A stretch of DNA of 64,000 bases from an uncultured Lachnospiraceae bacterium. Its GTDB lineage: Bacteria; Bacillota; Clostridia; Lachnospirales; Lachnospiraceae. Below are positions 25,853-34,509 of the stretch, piece by piece. The DNA is taken from contig CADAOF010000005.1 in NCBI GenBank assembly GCA_902789555.1, positions 62,001-126,000 on the forward strand, given 5' to 3'. Position 1 is the stretch's first letter. Every line of letters starts with the position of its first letter. A program made the position numbers and the translations under genes. Under the pieces are notes generated by a model that had not been told where the DNA came from, searched no databases, and worked only from the letters and a program-made list of their open reading frames with translations.

Positions 25853-27328
25853 TCACGCTTTCTCCTCTTCTTCCGCGGCTTTCTGCAGGTCGGGGAAGAC
25901 GGAATACATCGGCTGCACCTGCTTATTTCTGAACTTACGGTCGGCGTAGTTCTTCGTGATCTTCACGACGAGCGGCGAAAGGGCGACCACGCCGATCAGG
26001 TTGGGCACCATCATGAGGCCGTTGAAGGTGTCGGAGATGTTCCAGGGCAGGTCGACGTTCGTGAGGATGCTCGAAACGAAGATGATGCCGACGAAGACGG
26101 CCTTGTAGGCGACGGCGGTCTTCTCGCCGAAGAGGTAGATCCAGCTGCGCGTACCGTAGAGGCTCCAGCCGAGAATAGTGGAGAAGGCAAAGAGCAGCAC
26201 GGCGACGGCCACGAACATGCCGCCGAAGGCGCCGAAATTGTTGGTGAAAGCCTGAGCAACGAGGGTGTTCTTGTCCATGTCCGCAAATGCCGTGACGACG
26301 CTGCCGGTCGCAAGATCGATCACGCCGGAGGACAGGACCACGACCGCCGTCATCGTACAGATGACGATCGTATCGAAGAAAACTTCAAAGATGCCCCAGA
26401 GGCCCTGGTGAACGGGTTCCTTCACGTTGGACGCCGAGTGGACCATGACGGAGGAACCGAGGCCGGCTTCGTTCGAGAAGATGCCGCGCTTGAAGCCCAT
26501 CTTGATTGCCGTGCCTACGGCGCCGCCGGCTGCCGCACGCGCCGTGAAGGCGAACCGGAAAATGGCGCCGAAGATCTGTCCCAGGAGGTCAAGATGCGTG
26601 AACAGGATGACGAGCGAGCCGAGAATGTAAATGACGGACATGAAGGGAACGAGCTTTTCGGTCACGCTCGCGATGCGCTTGATGCCGCCGATGATGACGA
26701 GCGCCGCAAGGATGAGGAGCACCGCGCCGGTCACCCACCGGGGGATGCTGAAGGCTGCCTGCATGTTGCCGGCGATCGTATTCGCCTGCGCGAGGTTCCC
26801 GATGCCGAAGGAGGCGAGAACCGCAAAGCAGGAAAAGAGGACCGCAAGGACCCGGCCGACGGTCTTCATGCCTTTCTTCGCTCCGAATCCGTCAGCCAGA
26901 TAGTACATGGCGCCGCCGGCCCAGTCGCCGTTCCCATCGCGGCGGCGGTAGAAAATGCCGAGGACGTTTTCGGAATAGTTGGTCATCATGCCGAAGAAGG
27001 CGGAGAGCCACATCCAGAAGACTGCTCCCGGACCGCCGACCGCGATCGCGCCGGCAACGCCTGCGATGTTCCCTGTGCCGACCGTTGCCGCAAGCGCCGT
27101 ACAGAGCGCCTGGAACTGCGAGATCGTTCCTTTCTCATCGGTATGAGAAGTTACCTTTTTAGTAAAAATGCTCCCGATCGTGCTCTTCATCCAGTGTCCG
27201 AAGTGCGTGATCTGGAAAAATTTCGTAAGGACCGTCATCAGGACACCCGTACCGAGCAGGATCGCGATGCCGAACCAGCCCCAGATGAAATCGTTAAGAT
27301 CGCCTGCAATGAAATCCAGAATCTTCAT
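25853..27328 (-). CDS. AGCS-family sodium:alanine/glycine symporter
   Basis: 491-residue amino-acid:cation symporter with about 11 membrane segments. Family motifs are seen at GTGNIAGVAGAIAVGGPGAVFWMWLSAFFGM, NEAGLGSSVMVHSASNVKEPVHQGLWGIFEVFFDT and FAFSTILGWSLYG. AGCS members carry alanine or glycine with Na+ (or H+). The glycine riboswitch directly upstream strongly suggests glycine is among its substrates or signals. Single-gene unit; the end of the gene is AE/K-rich (QKAAEEEEKA), as usual for a cytoplasmic tail. Confidence 0.93.
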   Translation of the reverse strand: MKILDFIAGDLNDFIWGWFGIAILLGTGVLMTVLTKFFQITHFGHWMKSTIGSIFTKKVTSHTDEKGTISQFQALCTALAATVGTGNIAGVAGAIAVGGPGAVFWMWLSAFFGMMTNYSENVLGIFYRRRDGNGDWAGGAMYYLADGFGAKKGMKTVGRVLAVLFSCFAVLASFGIGNLAQANTIAGNMQAAFSIPRWVTGAVLLILAALVIIGGIKRIASVTEKLVPFMSVIYILGSLVILFTHLDLLGQIFGAIFRFAFTARAAAGGAVGTAIKMGFKRGIFSNEAGLGSSVMVHSASNVKEPVHQGLWGIFEVFFDTIVICTMTAVVVLSSGVIDLATGSVVTAFADMDKNTLVAQAFTNNFGAFGGMFVAVAVLLFAFSTILGWSLYGTRSWIYLFGEKTAVAYKAVFVGIIFVSSILTNVDLPWNISDTFNGLMMVPNLIGVVALSPLVVKITKNYADRKFRNKQVQPMYSVFPDLQKAAEEEEKA

Positions 27329-27368
27329 GTTCTCTCCTTCGACCGCCCGAACGGACCGGAAACGTAAA

Positions 27369-27397
27369 GACGGGAGCCGCCCTTAGGCGCTCCCGTC
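27369..27397 (-). terminator. expression-platform terminator of the glycine riboswitch
   Basis: GACGGGAGC (27369-27377) pairs with GCTCCCGTC (27389-27397), followed on the minus strand by TTTACGTTT. It lies between the aptamer and the symporter start at 27328, as expected for transcription control. Confidence 0.65.
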
Positions 27398-27424
27398 TTC
27401 CACAAACAAATATAACATCTGATC

Positions 27425-27540
27425 GGTCCATCCGGACCGTCTTTCTGTCCTTTTGCCTGAGAGATTCGTCTTCCGACTTGCACCTTCGGCACCCCACTTA
27501 AGGAGTTCTCCAGAAATCCGTCCGCTGCCGGTTTCTCACG
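27425..27540 (-). promoter_or_regulatory. glycine riboswitch (single aptamer)
   Basis: The minus strand contains the conserved aptamer pieces in order: TCTGGAGAACTCC, GGGGTGCCGAAGG and CTCTCAGGCAAAAGGACAGA. Only one aptamer core is seen, preceded by an extra stem GCCGG...CCGGC. This class binds glycine. Here it precedes an AGCS symporter rather than the gcv cleavage genes, as in other Bacillota. Confidence 0.92.
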
Positions 27541-27580
27541 ATCCCGGCAGTTTCATACGGTCTGTATTGAATTTTGTGCC

Positions 27581-27609
27581 ATTATAACGCCCGGGGAAGC
27601 GTCCTGCAA
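27581..27609 (-). promoter_or_regulatory. promoter of riboswitch-symporter transcript
   Basis: TTGCAG (27604-27609) and TATAAT (27581-27586) on the minus strand, 17 bp apart, just upstream of the aptamer. Confidence 0.7.
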
Positions 27610-27698
27610 GAGTGATTTTTGCATTTTTAACGTAATTTTTCTCAGTACGCGAAATTTCTGGCCCAAATCGTCAAAATACAGGAAACTCGGATTTTATC

Positions 27699-27727
27699 TT
27701 GCGCAACCGGCGTTTTAATGTTATAAT
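27699..27727 (+). promoter_or_regulatory. promoter of the 169-residue membrane protein gene
   Basis: TTGCGC (27699-27704) and TATAAT (27722-27727), spacing 17 bp, about 60 bp before the ATG. Confidence 0.65.
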
Positions 27728-27785
27728 TCCCCTTACGTTGAGAAGGCAAGCAGCCGCTTCGCCTTCCCGAGAAGGAGTATCATTC

Positions 27786-28295
27786 ATGTCGACAGCATTC
27801 TTGATCGCAGCAAATACATGGACCGTTTTCGGCATCGTCATGGGCGTTGTCGCCGTTGTCCTGGCCGTCCTCTACTTCATGGGCAAGAAGATGCAGAAGA
27901 AGCAGGCCGAAGCCCAGGAACAGATCGATTCCAGCAAACAGGTCGCTTCCATCCTTGTCATTGACAAGAAAAAGCTGAAGCCCAAGGATTCCGGACTGCC
28001 CGAAGTTGCCCTGAGCCAGCTTCCCTGGTATGCAAAAGGTCAGAAGCTCCCCATCGTCAAGGCCAAGATCGGACCGCAGATCATGTCTCTGATGTGCGAT
28101 GCCGAAGTCTTCGAGATCATTCCCGTGAAGAAGGAATGCAAGGTCGCTCTCAGCGGTATCTACATTGCCGAACTGAAGGCCGTCCGCGGCGGAAAGGTCC
28201 CGGAAAAGCCGGCCAAGGTCGGCGCCCTGAAGCGCATCCGGAACAATCTGATGGCGAAGATCAAAAAGGCCGAAGCACCCAAGAAAAAGAAATAA
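27786..28295 (+). CDS. 169-residue single-pass membrane protein of unknown function
   Basis: The ATG at 27786 has GAGAAGGAG upstream; the longer frame upstream runs through the promoter and is rejected. The protein starts MSTAFLIAANTWTVFGIVMGVVAVVLAVLYFMGKKMQ, giving one N-terminal membrane segment (about 13-34). A charged stretch, a compact middle (SILVIDKKKLKPKDSGLPE ... AKIGPQIMSLMCDAEVFEIIPVKK) and a very basic C-terminus follow. Hydrophobic N-terminus with a basic cytoplasmic domain is all that can be said; it is not a protein family I recognise with confidence. Monocistronic between promoter and a strong terminator shared with ddl. Confidence 0.8.
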   Translation: MSTAFLIAANTWTVFGIVMGVVAVVLAVLYFMGKKMQKKQAEAQEQIDSSKQVASILVIDKKKLKPKDSGLPEVALSQLPWYAKGQKLPIVKAKIGPQIMSLMCDAEVFEIIPVKKECKVALSGIYIAELKAVRGGKVPEKPAKVGALKRIRNNLMAKIKKAEAPKKKK

Positions 28296-28312
28296 GCATC
28301 TCAGCGTGCATG

Positions 28313-28344
28313 AAAAACGCCGCCCCTGCCGGGGCGGCGTTTTT
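28313..28344. terminator. bidirectional terminator between convergent genes
   Basis: AAAAACGCCGCCCC (28313-28326) and GGGGCGGCGTTTTT (28331-28344), a 14-bp stem with 4-nt loop. T and A tracts serve both the 169-residue gene and ddl. Confidence 0.9.
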
Positions 28345-28353
28345 CGTATTATC

Positions 28354-29415
28354 TCATCTGCTGAAAGCCGCTTCGATCAGTTTGTCAAGCAGCAGCGGAA
28401 GCGGGAGGCCGGCTTCCTTCCACAGCATCGGATACATGCTGATGGAGGTGAATCCCGGAAGGGTGTTCACTTCATTGAAGACGACCCGGTTCGTACCGTT
28501 TTCCAGGAAGAAATCGACGCGGGCAAGGCCGTAGCCGCCCACCGTTTCGAAGATCTTCACTGCGTCGCGGCGGATCTCCTCTTCCTTGCCTTCGGGGAAG
28601 ACCGGGTGCGTATCGGTCTCGGAATCCGGGTTGGAATACTTGGCATCAAAATCGTAGAATTCGGCAGCCGCGCGGATCTCGCCGACGCCGGAGGCCTTCG
28701 GGCCTTCAATTGTCGACAGCACGGCGCATTCGACTTCGCGGCCGACGATGGCTTCCTCCACCATCACGCGTGTCCCTTCGGATGCCGCTTCCAGCAGGGC
28801 TTCAAAGAGGTCTTCCCGCCTGTCCACGCGGGAAACACCCTGGCTGGAACCACCGTCGGTAGGCTTGACGAAGACCGGATAGTTTAACGCCGCTTCAACC
28901 TTTTCCCGGGCATGCACTTCGCCTTCTTTCAGTTCCTTCAGGGTAAAATCGACATGGCGCGCCTGAGCAATGCCGAGCCCGTCCACCAGCGCTTTCGCAT
29001 AAAGCTTATCCATGCAGACGGCAGATGCCGCAACGCCGCAGCCCACGTACGGGATCTTCGCAAGTTCGAAAAGCCCCTGGATGGTCCCGTCCTCGCCGAA
29101 ACGTCCGTGCAGAACCGGGAAGGCCACATCCACGCGGACTTTCCGCACCGTTCCGTCCGCCGCGGTAATGAGAAGGCTCTTCTCCTCCGCATCAGGCAGG
29201 AGCACGGCCGTCTCAAGGCTCAGTCTCCAGCTGCCGTCCCGCAGGGACGATTCGTCGCGGACCAGCAGCCAGCGGCCGCTCCTGGTGATCCCCACCGGGA
29301 TGACGTCATATTTTCTGCGGTCCAGGCCGCCCATGACGGTCGCCGCGGAAAGACAGGAAATATCGTGTTCGGATGACATGCCGCCGAAGAAGACGGCTAC
29401 AGTCATTTTGGCCAT
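28354..29415 (-). CDS. ddl: D-alanine--D-alanine ligase
   Basis: Joins two D-Ala with ATP for the peptidoglycan precursor. 353 residues, usual length. It shows FFGGMSSEHDISCLSAATV near the N-terminus, HGRFGEDGTIQGLFELAKIPYVG, the ATP-grasp segment YPVFVKPTDGGSSQGVSRV, and ARVDFFLENG with NEVNTLPGFTSISMYP at the metal site. D-Ala versus D-Lac preference was not resolved. Start at 29415 with GAGGTG upstream; ATG at 29406 is an alternative. Monocistronic, with its own TTGCAG-17-TATATT promoter. Confidence 0.96.
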   Translation of the reverse strand: MAKMTVAVFFGGMSSEHDISCLSAATVMGGLDRRKYDVIPVGITRSGRWLLVRDESSLRDGSWRLSLETAVLLPDAEEKSLLITAADGTVRKVRVDVAFPVLHGRFGEDGTIQGLFELAKIPYVGCGVAASAVCMDKLYAKALVDGLGIAQARHVDFTLKELKEGEVHAREKVEAALNYPVFVKPTDGGSSQGVSRVDRREDLFEALLEAASEGTRVMVEEAIVGREVECAVLSTIEGPKASGVGEIRAAAEFYDFDAKYSNPDSETDTHPVFPEGKEEEIRRDAVKIFETVGGYGLARVDFFLENGTNRVVFNEVNTLPGFTSISMYPMLWKEAGLPLPLLLDKLIEAAFSR

Positions 29416-29450
29416 AAAAATGCACCTCTGTAATCTCTGTTATCTGATAG

Positions 29451-29479
29451 AATATAGCACAGTTCAGACAGCACTGCAA
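29451..29479 (-). promoter_or_regulatory. ddl promoter
   Basis: TTGCAG (29474-29479) and TATATT (29451-29456) on the minus strand, spacing 17 bp. Confidence 0.5.
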
Positions 29480-29583
29480 GCCGCAGAGAAGCGCCGGACA
29501 ACGCAAAAACTGCCAAGTTCCGGCAAAAAAGTGCCCTGCGGCGGAGGATGCACGCGTTTCCTGCTCTTTTCCGGAGAGAAAAG

Positions 29584-29612
29584 TTGCAATGCAGCATTAT
29601 TTGCATTATAAT
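29584..29612 (+). promoter_or_regulatory. promoter of the ABC-2 exporter operon
   Basis: TTGCAA (29584-29589) and TATAAT (29607-29612), 17 bp apart, 26 bp before the ATPase gene, whose ribosome site is CAGGAGG. Confidence 0.7.
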
Positions 29613-29638
29613 GAGTAAAAATATGCGCAGGAGGCACC

Positions 29639-30319
29639 ATGCTTACCGTCAGCGGCCTGACCTTTTCCTACAACCGCAAACCGCTCCTCGAAGCCCTGAG
29701 TTTTCAGGCTGCCCCGGGGGAATGCGTGGTGCTGGCGGGACCGAACGGCAGCGGCAAATCGACCGCCTTAAGCCTTCTTGCCGGCGTCCTGAAACCGGAC
29801 GCGGGAAGCATCCGGGCCGAAGGCCGTATCGGCTACGTCCCGCAGGGCACCGCCCTTTTCGAGGACATGACCGTGGCCGACAACCTGGCCTTCTTCGCGG
29901 ACCTTGCCGGCGTCAAGCTGCCGAAGGAATTTGCCTTCGGCGTCGGCCGCTTTCTGAAAAAGAAGGTCGCCTCCCTTTCCGGCGGCACCAAGAAGCGCGT
30001 CAGCATCGTCTGCGCCCTGCTCGGCGATCCGGTGAATCTCCTTTTCGATGAGCCCTGCGCCGGCCTGGACGTCCAGTACCGGGACGAGCTGGCCGCCCTG
30101 ATCCTTCACCTGAAGCAGGAAGGCCGTTCGGTCTGCTACGTCGGACACGAGACCTCCGAATTTGCTTCTTTTTACGACCGCATGGTCTTCCTCGGAAACG
30201 GGAAGCCGCAGGTCTTTGAAAAAGCCGATCTTTCCGGCACGTCCGGAAATATCATAGAAGAAAACACGAAGTTGGACAGCGCCTACCGCGCCCTGTGCGC
30301 CGCCTGTCCGAAGTTATGA
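29639..30319 (+). CDS. ABC transporter ATP-binding protein
   Basis: 226-residue ATPase. Walker A is GPNGSGKST at about 39-47, the Q-loop lies in IGYVPQGTALFEDMTV, the signature LSGGTKKRVSI follows at about 117, Walker B is NLLFDEPCAGLD, and the switch His is in YVGHE. First gene of an operon with a one-pass protein and two ABC-2 type permeases, so it probably powers an exporter. Substrate unknown. Its end overlaps the region carrying the ribosome site of the next gene. Confidence 0.93.
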   Translation: MLTVSGLTFSYNRKPLLEALSFQAAPGECVVLAGPNGSGKSTALSLLAGVLKPDAGSIRAEGRIGYVPQGTALFEDMTVADNLAFFADLAGVKLPKEFAFGVGRFLKKKVASLSGGTKKRVSIVCALLGDPVNLLFDEPCAGLDVQYRDELAALILHLKQEGRSVCYVGHETSEFASFYDRMVFLGNGKPQVFEKADLSGTSGNIIEENTKLDSAYRALCAACPKL

Positions 30320-30333
30320 AGAAGGAGAAAGAC

Positions 30334-31923
30334 ATGAACGAGAACGAAAACCCTAACGTGACCGTGGATCCCGTCACTCCCGATCCCGCTCCTCAGGGAG
30401 CGCCCGCTTATCAGCCGATCCCCGAAGAACCGGCTCCGCAGAAAAAGGGCTTCCCGAAGATCATCCTGATCATTGCCGTTCTGGCCGTTGTCGGGGTTGC
30501 CGCATTTTTCGGCATCAAGGCTCTTGCCGGCGGCAGTCCGCTCACGAAAGCCATGGCCGGTGTCAAAAAATCGGTCGAAGCGCTGGAGAAGAACGAATAC
30601 GCTTCCATCGCGAAGAACGTCAGCGAAGCCGGCAGCATGAGCGTCAGTGTCGACCTGTCCAAACTCGCCGACCTGATCGGCACCGAAGTTCCGGCGAAGA
30701 TCGAATTCACCACTTATTCCAACGTGAAGAATTCCCAGGCCGCGCTTGAGATCGACGCCCAGCTGAAGAGCAAGTCCGTCCTGCACGGCACGTTCACTGC
30801 CTCCGACGAACAGATCGCCGTCGCCTGTGAACAGATCCTGGGCAAGAAGAACTACAGCCTCAGCTTCAAGGATCTCAGCAAGAACCTGCCGAAGTCGATC
30901 TTCGATCCTGATTCCGACACCGACTATGCCCTTCCCGAAGAACTCTACGAATGGCTGGTCGGTCTGAAGAACGGCCCGATCGCTCCGATGAAGGAGATCG
31001 CCAAGGATGCAAAGCCGATCCTCGAAAAGGCCGCAAAGCTGCTGAAGACCAGCACCGAGAAAAACGCTGAGATCACCAAGGGCAGCGAGACCATCTCCAT
31101 CGGCGATGCCGACGTCAAGACGAACACCGTCACCGTGAAGCTGAACGGCGAACAGGCCGCCAAGATCGTGACCGACCTTCTCAAATGGGTAAAGTCCGAC
31201 AAGGATCTGAAGAACCTGATCACCAAGTTCACGACCGTCTACGGCCCGATCCTTGAAATGGAAGAAGAAGACCTTGCCGACTTCCTCGACGAATTCTACG
31301 ATTCCGTCGACGATGCGCTGGAACAGATGGAAGACGTGGAAAAAGATGACGTCAACCTGACCTGCGTGTTCTATACGAACAAGTCCAACGGACAGCTGGT
31401 CAAGGCCGAGATCACCAGCAAGGATGATTACGGCAAGACCACCTACACGCTGGAGGGCGGCCCCGACTGGAAGGATCTTGCGTACTGCTCCGTCAGCATG
31501 AAAGACCCGTACAGCAAGGTAAACATGACCTATACGGTTGAAGAAAACACCAAGAGCCAGTTCACTGCGAAGGTCAAGGTCAAGGAAGACAGTGACACCA
31601 CCATGAGCATGACCTTCTCCTGGGACAAGTCGACCGGCGATCTGCGCATCACCAGCACCGAAGCTGATCTCAAGCTGACCGGTACCATGACCCAGAAGGG
31701 CAAGGTGACCACGATCGAGCTGAAGAAGCTGGAAGTCGGCCGCAATGTTTCCGTCAAGGATCTGGGCACCACCATCACGCTGAACGAAAGCGCGAAGATG
31801 CCGAGCGTCTCCAAGCCCACCGAGATCCTCAAACTGAGCGAGGATGACATCGAGGCGCTGTTCGAAGACGTTCAGGACGCCGTTCAGGATCTGATGGAAA
31901 AGATCCAGGACGAGATGGATTGA
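30334..31923 (+). CDS. 529-residue single-pass surface protein in the exporter operon
   Basis: The start MNENENPNVTVDP at 30334 is chosen because AAGGAGAAAG lies 5-7 nt upstream; two earlier in-frame ATGs lack this. An N-terminal Pro-rich cytoplasmic stretch leads to one membrane segment (GFPKIILIIAVLAVVGVAAFFGIKAL, about 38-62). A large extracellular, charged, Thr/Ser/Lys/Asp-rich domain of about 460 residues follows with beta-strand-like repeats and no catalytic motif I recognise. Such type II-anchored proteins often act in or are substrates of cell-surface systems. Its place between an ATPase and permeases suggests a working partner of the exporter; inference only. Confidence 0.85.
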   Translation: MNENENPNVTVDPVTPDPAPQGAPAYQPIPEEPAPQKKGFPKIILIIAVLAVVGVAAFFGIKALAGGSPLTKAMAGVKKSVEALEKNEYASIAKNVSEAGSMSVSVDLSKLADLIGTEVPAKIEFTTYSNVKNSQAALEIDAQLKSKSVLHGTFTASDEQIAVACEQILGKKNYSLSFKDLSKNLPKSIFDPDSDTDYALPEELYEWLVGLKNGPIAPMKEIAKDAKPILEKAAKLLKTSTEKNAEITKGSETISIGDADVKTNTVTVKLNGEQAAKIVTDLLKWVKSDKDLKNLITKFTTVYGPILEMEEEDLADFLDEFYDSVDDALEQMEDVEKDDVNLTCVFYTNKSNGQLVKAEITSKDDYGKTTYTLEGGPDWKDLAYCSVSMKDPYSKVNMTYTVEENTKSQFTAKVKVKEDSDTTMSMTFSWDKSTGDLRITSTEADLKLTGTMTQKGKVTTIELKKLEVGRNVSVKDLGTTITLNESAKMPSVSKPTEILKLSEDDIEALFEDVQDAVQDLMEKIQDEMD

Positions 31924-31981
31924 TCAAATGACGAACCGGGCTTCCGGTCCGGTTCGGTTCCGCTTTGAAAGGATCATCAGC

Positions 31982-33184
31982 ATGCTCCGTAGAGACGGAA
32001 TCTTATTCAGGCGCGGGGTGATCCCCGCGCTTGTTTTATCCGTATTGCTGGCTGCCGCTGCGGCGGGGGCCGGCTTTTCCGTGCTGAAAAGCGTCGGCGA
32101 AGGCGCACCTCGTGCAGAGCTTGTGGTGGTCGATGAGGAGAATTCGCTCTACAGCCGCATTGCGATCAGCACCGTAGAGGGTCAGAGCTACATTCAGAGC
32201 ATCCTCTCCGTCGATACCGAGCGGAAAGAAGAAAGAGCACTGGAGCGGCTGGAGGCCGGCGAATGCGCCGCCGTGATCGTTCTGCCCAAAGGCTACGTGA
32301 ACGCCATCATGGTGGGGCATGAAGCGAAGGGACGGATCATCCTGTCCGAAGCCGCGGCAGCCTCCGCCGACATCGTGGCCTCGGTCGCGCTTTTCGGCGA
32401 GCGGCTTCTTGCCGCCGGGCAGTACGGCGTCTTTGCCGGACAGGAACTGATCTGGAAATACGGCCTCGGCGCGGAATTCGAACAGGATTACCTGCTGAAG
32501 AGCAACACGGGACTGCTGAACGCCGCACTCTCGCTTTTCGATGAGGCTTTCACCGTGGAGATCATGCCCTACGACGGGACTTCCCTCCCGCTTGCGGGAT
32601 ATTACGCCTCCGCCTGGCTGGTGCTCTTCTTCATGCTCTGCGGACTCTTCTTTATGGGGCTGTATCTGACTGACAACAAGCCGGCCATGCTGACGAGGCT
32701 CTACGCCCTCGGTGTGACGCCTGCCGGCTTTTACCTGGCCAAATGGCTGCTGCCGCTTTGCTTCCGGCTGCTGCTCGGTGCGGGGATCCTCTTCGGGCTC
32801 TCGCGCTTCATGCCGCTCACCCTCAGCCCGCTTTCGCTGCTGCTGTTCCTGCTCGGAACGGCTTTCATCAGCCATTTCGTTTCTGCGGTCTGCGTGATCG
32901 TGGCTGACCGGAGCGCAGGCTTCGGGATCGTCACGGCGCTTGCCGCCGCAGGGCTCTTTCTCATGGGCGGACTCGTCCCGCGCAGCATGCTCGGCCGCAC
33001 GCTGGTCGGGATCGGGCACTTTACGCCTTCAGGCCTCGCTGCCTCCTTCTTCGCACCGCTTTTCGGCGGGAAAGCCGACTGGCTCTGCGCGGGGCTGGCC
33101 GTTCTTCTTGCCGCCGGACTGCAGTTTTGGACGCTGCGTGCGCTTTCCCTGCGGCCGATTCGGGAAGGAGGTGACGAGCAGTGA
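31982..33184 (+). CDS. ABC-2 type permease, first subunit
   Basis: 400 residues from ATG 31982, which has AAAGGA 8 nt upstream; an ATG at 31928 adds 18 basic residues without a ribosome site. One membrane segment near the N-terminus (VIPALVLSVLLAAAAAGAGF) is followed by a large extracellular domain of about 170 residues (to about 200). Five or six clustered C-terminal segments end the protein. This is the ABC-2/YhgE-type topology of exporters. It overlaps the next permease gene by 4 bp (the final codons contain the consensus AAGGAGGTGA for that gene). Confidence 0.85.
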   Translation: MLRRDGILFRRGVIPALVLSVLLAAAAAGAGFSVLKSVGEGAPRAELVVVDEENSLYSRIAISTVEGQSYIQSILSVDTERKEERALERLEAGECAAVIVLPKGYVNAIMVGHEAKGRIILSEAAAASADIVASVALFGERLLAAGQYGVFAGQELIWKYGLGAEFEQDYLLKSNTGLLNAALSLFDEAFTVEIMPYDGTSLPLAGYYASAWLVLFFMLCGLFFMGLYLTDNKPAMLTRLYALGVTPAGFYLAKWLLPLCFRLLLGAGILFGLSRFMPLTLSPLSLLLFLLGTAFISHFVSAVCVIVADRSAGFGIVTALAAAGLFLMGGLVPRSMLGRTLVGIGHFTPSGLAASFFAPLFGGKADWLCAGLAVLLAAGLQFWTLRALSLRPIREGGDEQ

Positions 33185-34167
33185 CCTCTCTCCGCTTCGC
33201 AGCCAAACGGCTTTTCGTGACGCCCTGGTTCACGCTTTTCTGGATCCTGATCCTGCTCGTTCCCGCCATGGCGCAGCGCGCTGCGGCCGACGTGGCCGTG
33301 CCTGCTCCGGGCTATGCCATGGAAGGAAACGCAGATGAAGATGCCGCACGGATGGCTGCCTATCTGGAGGAAGCCGGCTTTTCGCGCTTTGCTTCGCGGG
33401 AGGCACTGCGCGACGCCGTCGGGGAAGGGAAAGCCGATGCAGGCGTGGTGATTCCGGGAAATATTTCCTCGAAGCTGCGGGAAAGCGGTATTAAAACAAG
33501 CATTGTCTTCATAAAATCTCCCAATTCCTTCCTGCCGGACCTGTGGCAGGAGCATGCTTCGGCCGCACTCTTCGGCGTTTACGCACCGTACGTAATGGCA
33601 GATGCATTGAACGGAGCCGAGCTCAGTGAAGAGGAGATCTTTACAGCCTATTACGACCGCTTCGATGCCGGGAAACTGTTCAGTTTCGATATCGAAAGTG
33701 CGAAGGGGCACGTGGAGCCGCTGACCGAACGGCAGGACCGTTTCTTCCTCGGCGCGCTCTCGCTGCTTCTTTTTGCCGCGGCTTTCTATGCAGCCGCCGA
33801 ACCGCTTGCAGATGAGAGCCGCGCACTTTCCGCCCGCAGCGGCAGGAAAGCAGCGCTTACGCATTTCTTCCTGCCCGGCGCTGCGGTGCGTTACGTGCTG
33901 CTGTGGCTTGCCGGTGCCGGTGCCGCACTCCTTTGCGGAAGGTCGTCCCTGCTGCCCGCGCTCGCGCTTTACGTTCTGCTTCTCGCCGCGTTCGGCCTTG
34001 TGCTGAAGGCGATCCCCGGAAGCAGCTGGCAGGGTATGCTCTGTCTCTTCCTCCTGCTTATCTCGCTCGCCCTCTGCCCGGTCTACGCCGACCTCTCCCT
34101 GGCTCTTCCGGCCGTTACCGTGATCCGCTGTTTCCTTCCGCCTTACTGGCTGTGGATGCTGGCATAA
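33181..34167 (+). CDS. ABC-2 type permease, second subunit
   Basis: 328 residues, GTG start, with the full-consensus ribosome site AAGGAGGTGA 6 nt upstream. Like its neighbour it has an N-terminal membrane segment (FVTPWFTLFWILILLVPAMA), an extracellular domain to about residue 175, then five hydrophobic segments. The two permeases look distantly related and probably form a heterodimer with the ATPase encoded at the operon's start. Last gene before a terminator. Confidence 0.83.
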   Translation: MTSLRFAAKRLFVTPWFTLFWILILLVPAMAQRAAADVAVPAPGYAMEGNADEDAARMAAYLEEAGFSRFASREALRDAVGEGKADAGVVIPGNISSKLRESGIKTSIVFIKSPNSFLPDLWQEHASAALFGVYAPYVMADALNGAELSEEEIFTAYYDRFDAGKLFSFDIESAKGHVEPLTERQDRFFLGALSLLLFAAAFYAAAEPLADESRALSARSGRKAALTHFFLPGAAVRYVLLWLAGAGAALLCGRSSLLPALALYVLLLAAFGLVLKAIPGSSWQGMLCLFLLLISLALCPVYADLSLALPAVTVIRCFLPPYWLWMLA

Positions 34168-34180
34168 ACTTTCGCATGCA

Positions 34181-34221
34181 ATGAACGGGCGCCTCCTGAC
34201 CTCAGGGAAGCGCCCGTTCAT
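34181..34221 (+). terminator. terminator of the exporter operon
   Basis: ATGAACGGGCGC (34181-34192) and GCGCCCGTTCAT (34210-34221) form a 12-bp stem followed by ATTTTGTTC. Confidence 0.85.
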
Positions 34222-34362
34222 ATTTTGTTCACATTTTTCGCAAAAAACAATTACATTATCCACACACAACCAACACAGGCATCCTGTATCCTTCTAGGCA
34301 GATAAGAGTTTTTTCATAATCTGAGCTGAGATTCAGCTCCCTCCTTCTTCATTAATACTTTT

Positions 34363-34391
34363 GGGCGGCATGCTGCTGGGACATGCCGCCC
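34363..34391 (+). terminator. isolated terminator hairpin
   Basis: GGGCGGCATG (34363-34372) pairs with CATGCCGCCC (34382-34391), followed by TCCCTTTTTATTTT. No protein gene precedes it within 190 bp. Confidence 0.75.
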
Positions 34392-34509
34392 TCCCTTTTT
34401 ATTTTCACATATTGATTCTCAAACGACTTCCCGTCGGGCAGCTGCTGTTCCGTTCCGTCCCGGCAGCCGTACAGCCCATCCCCGACAGGCGCCCGCCCGG
34501 GACGGCACG

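Noticed and set aside
32731-34269. 512-residue open frame opposite the second ABC permease
   Set aside because: Overlaps a gene with a consensus ribosome site and clear membrane topology; the frame itself is low-complexity.
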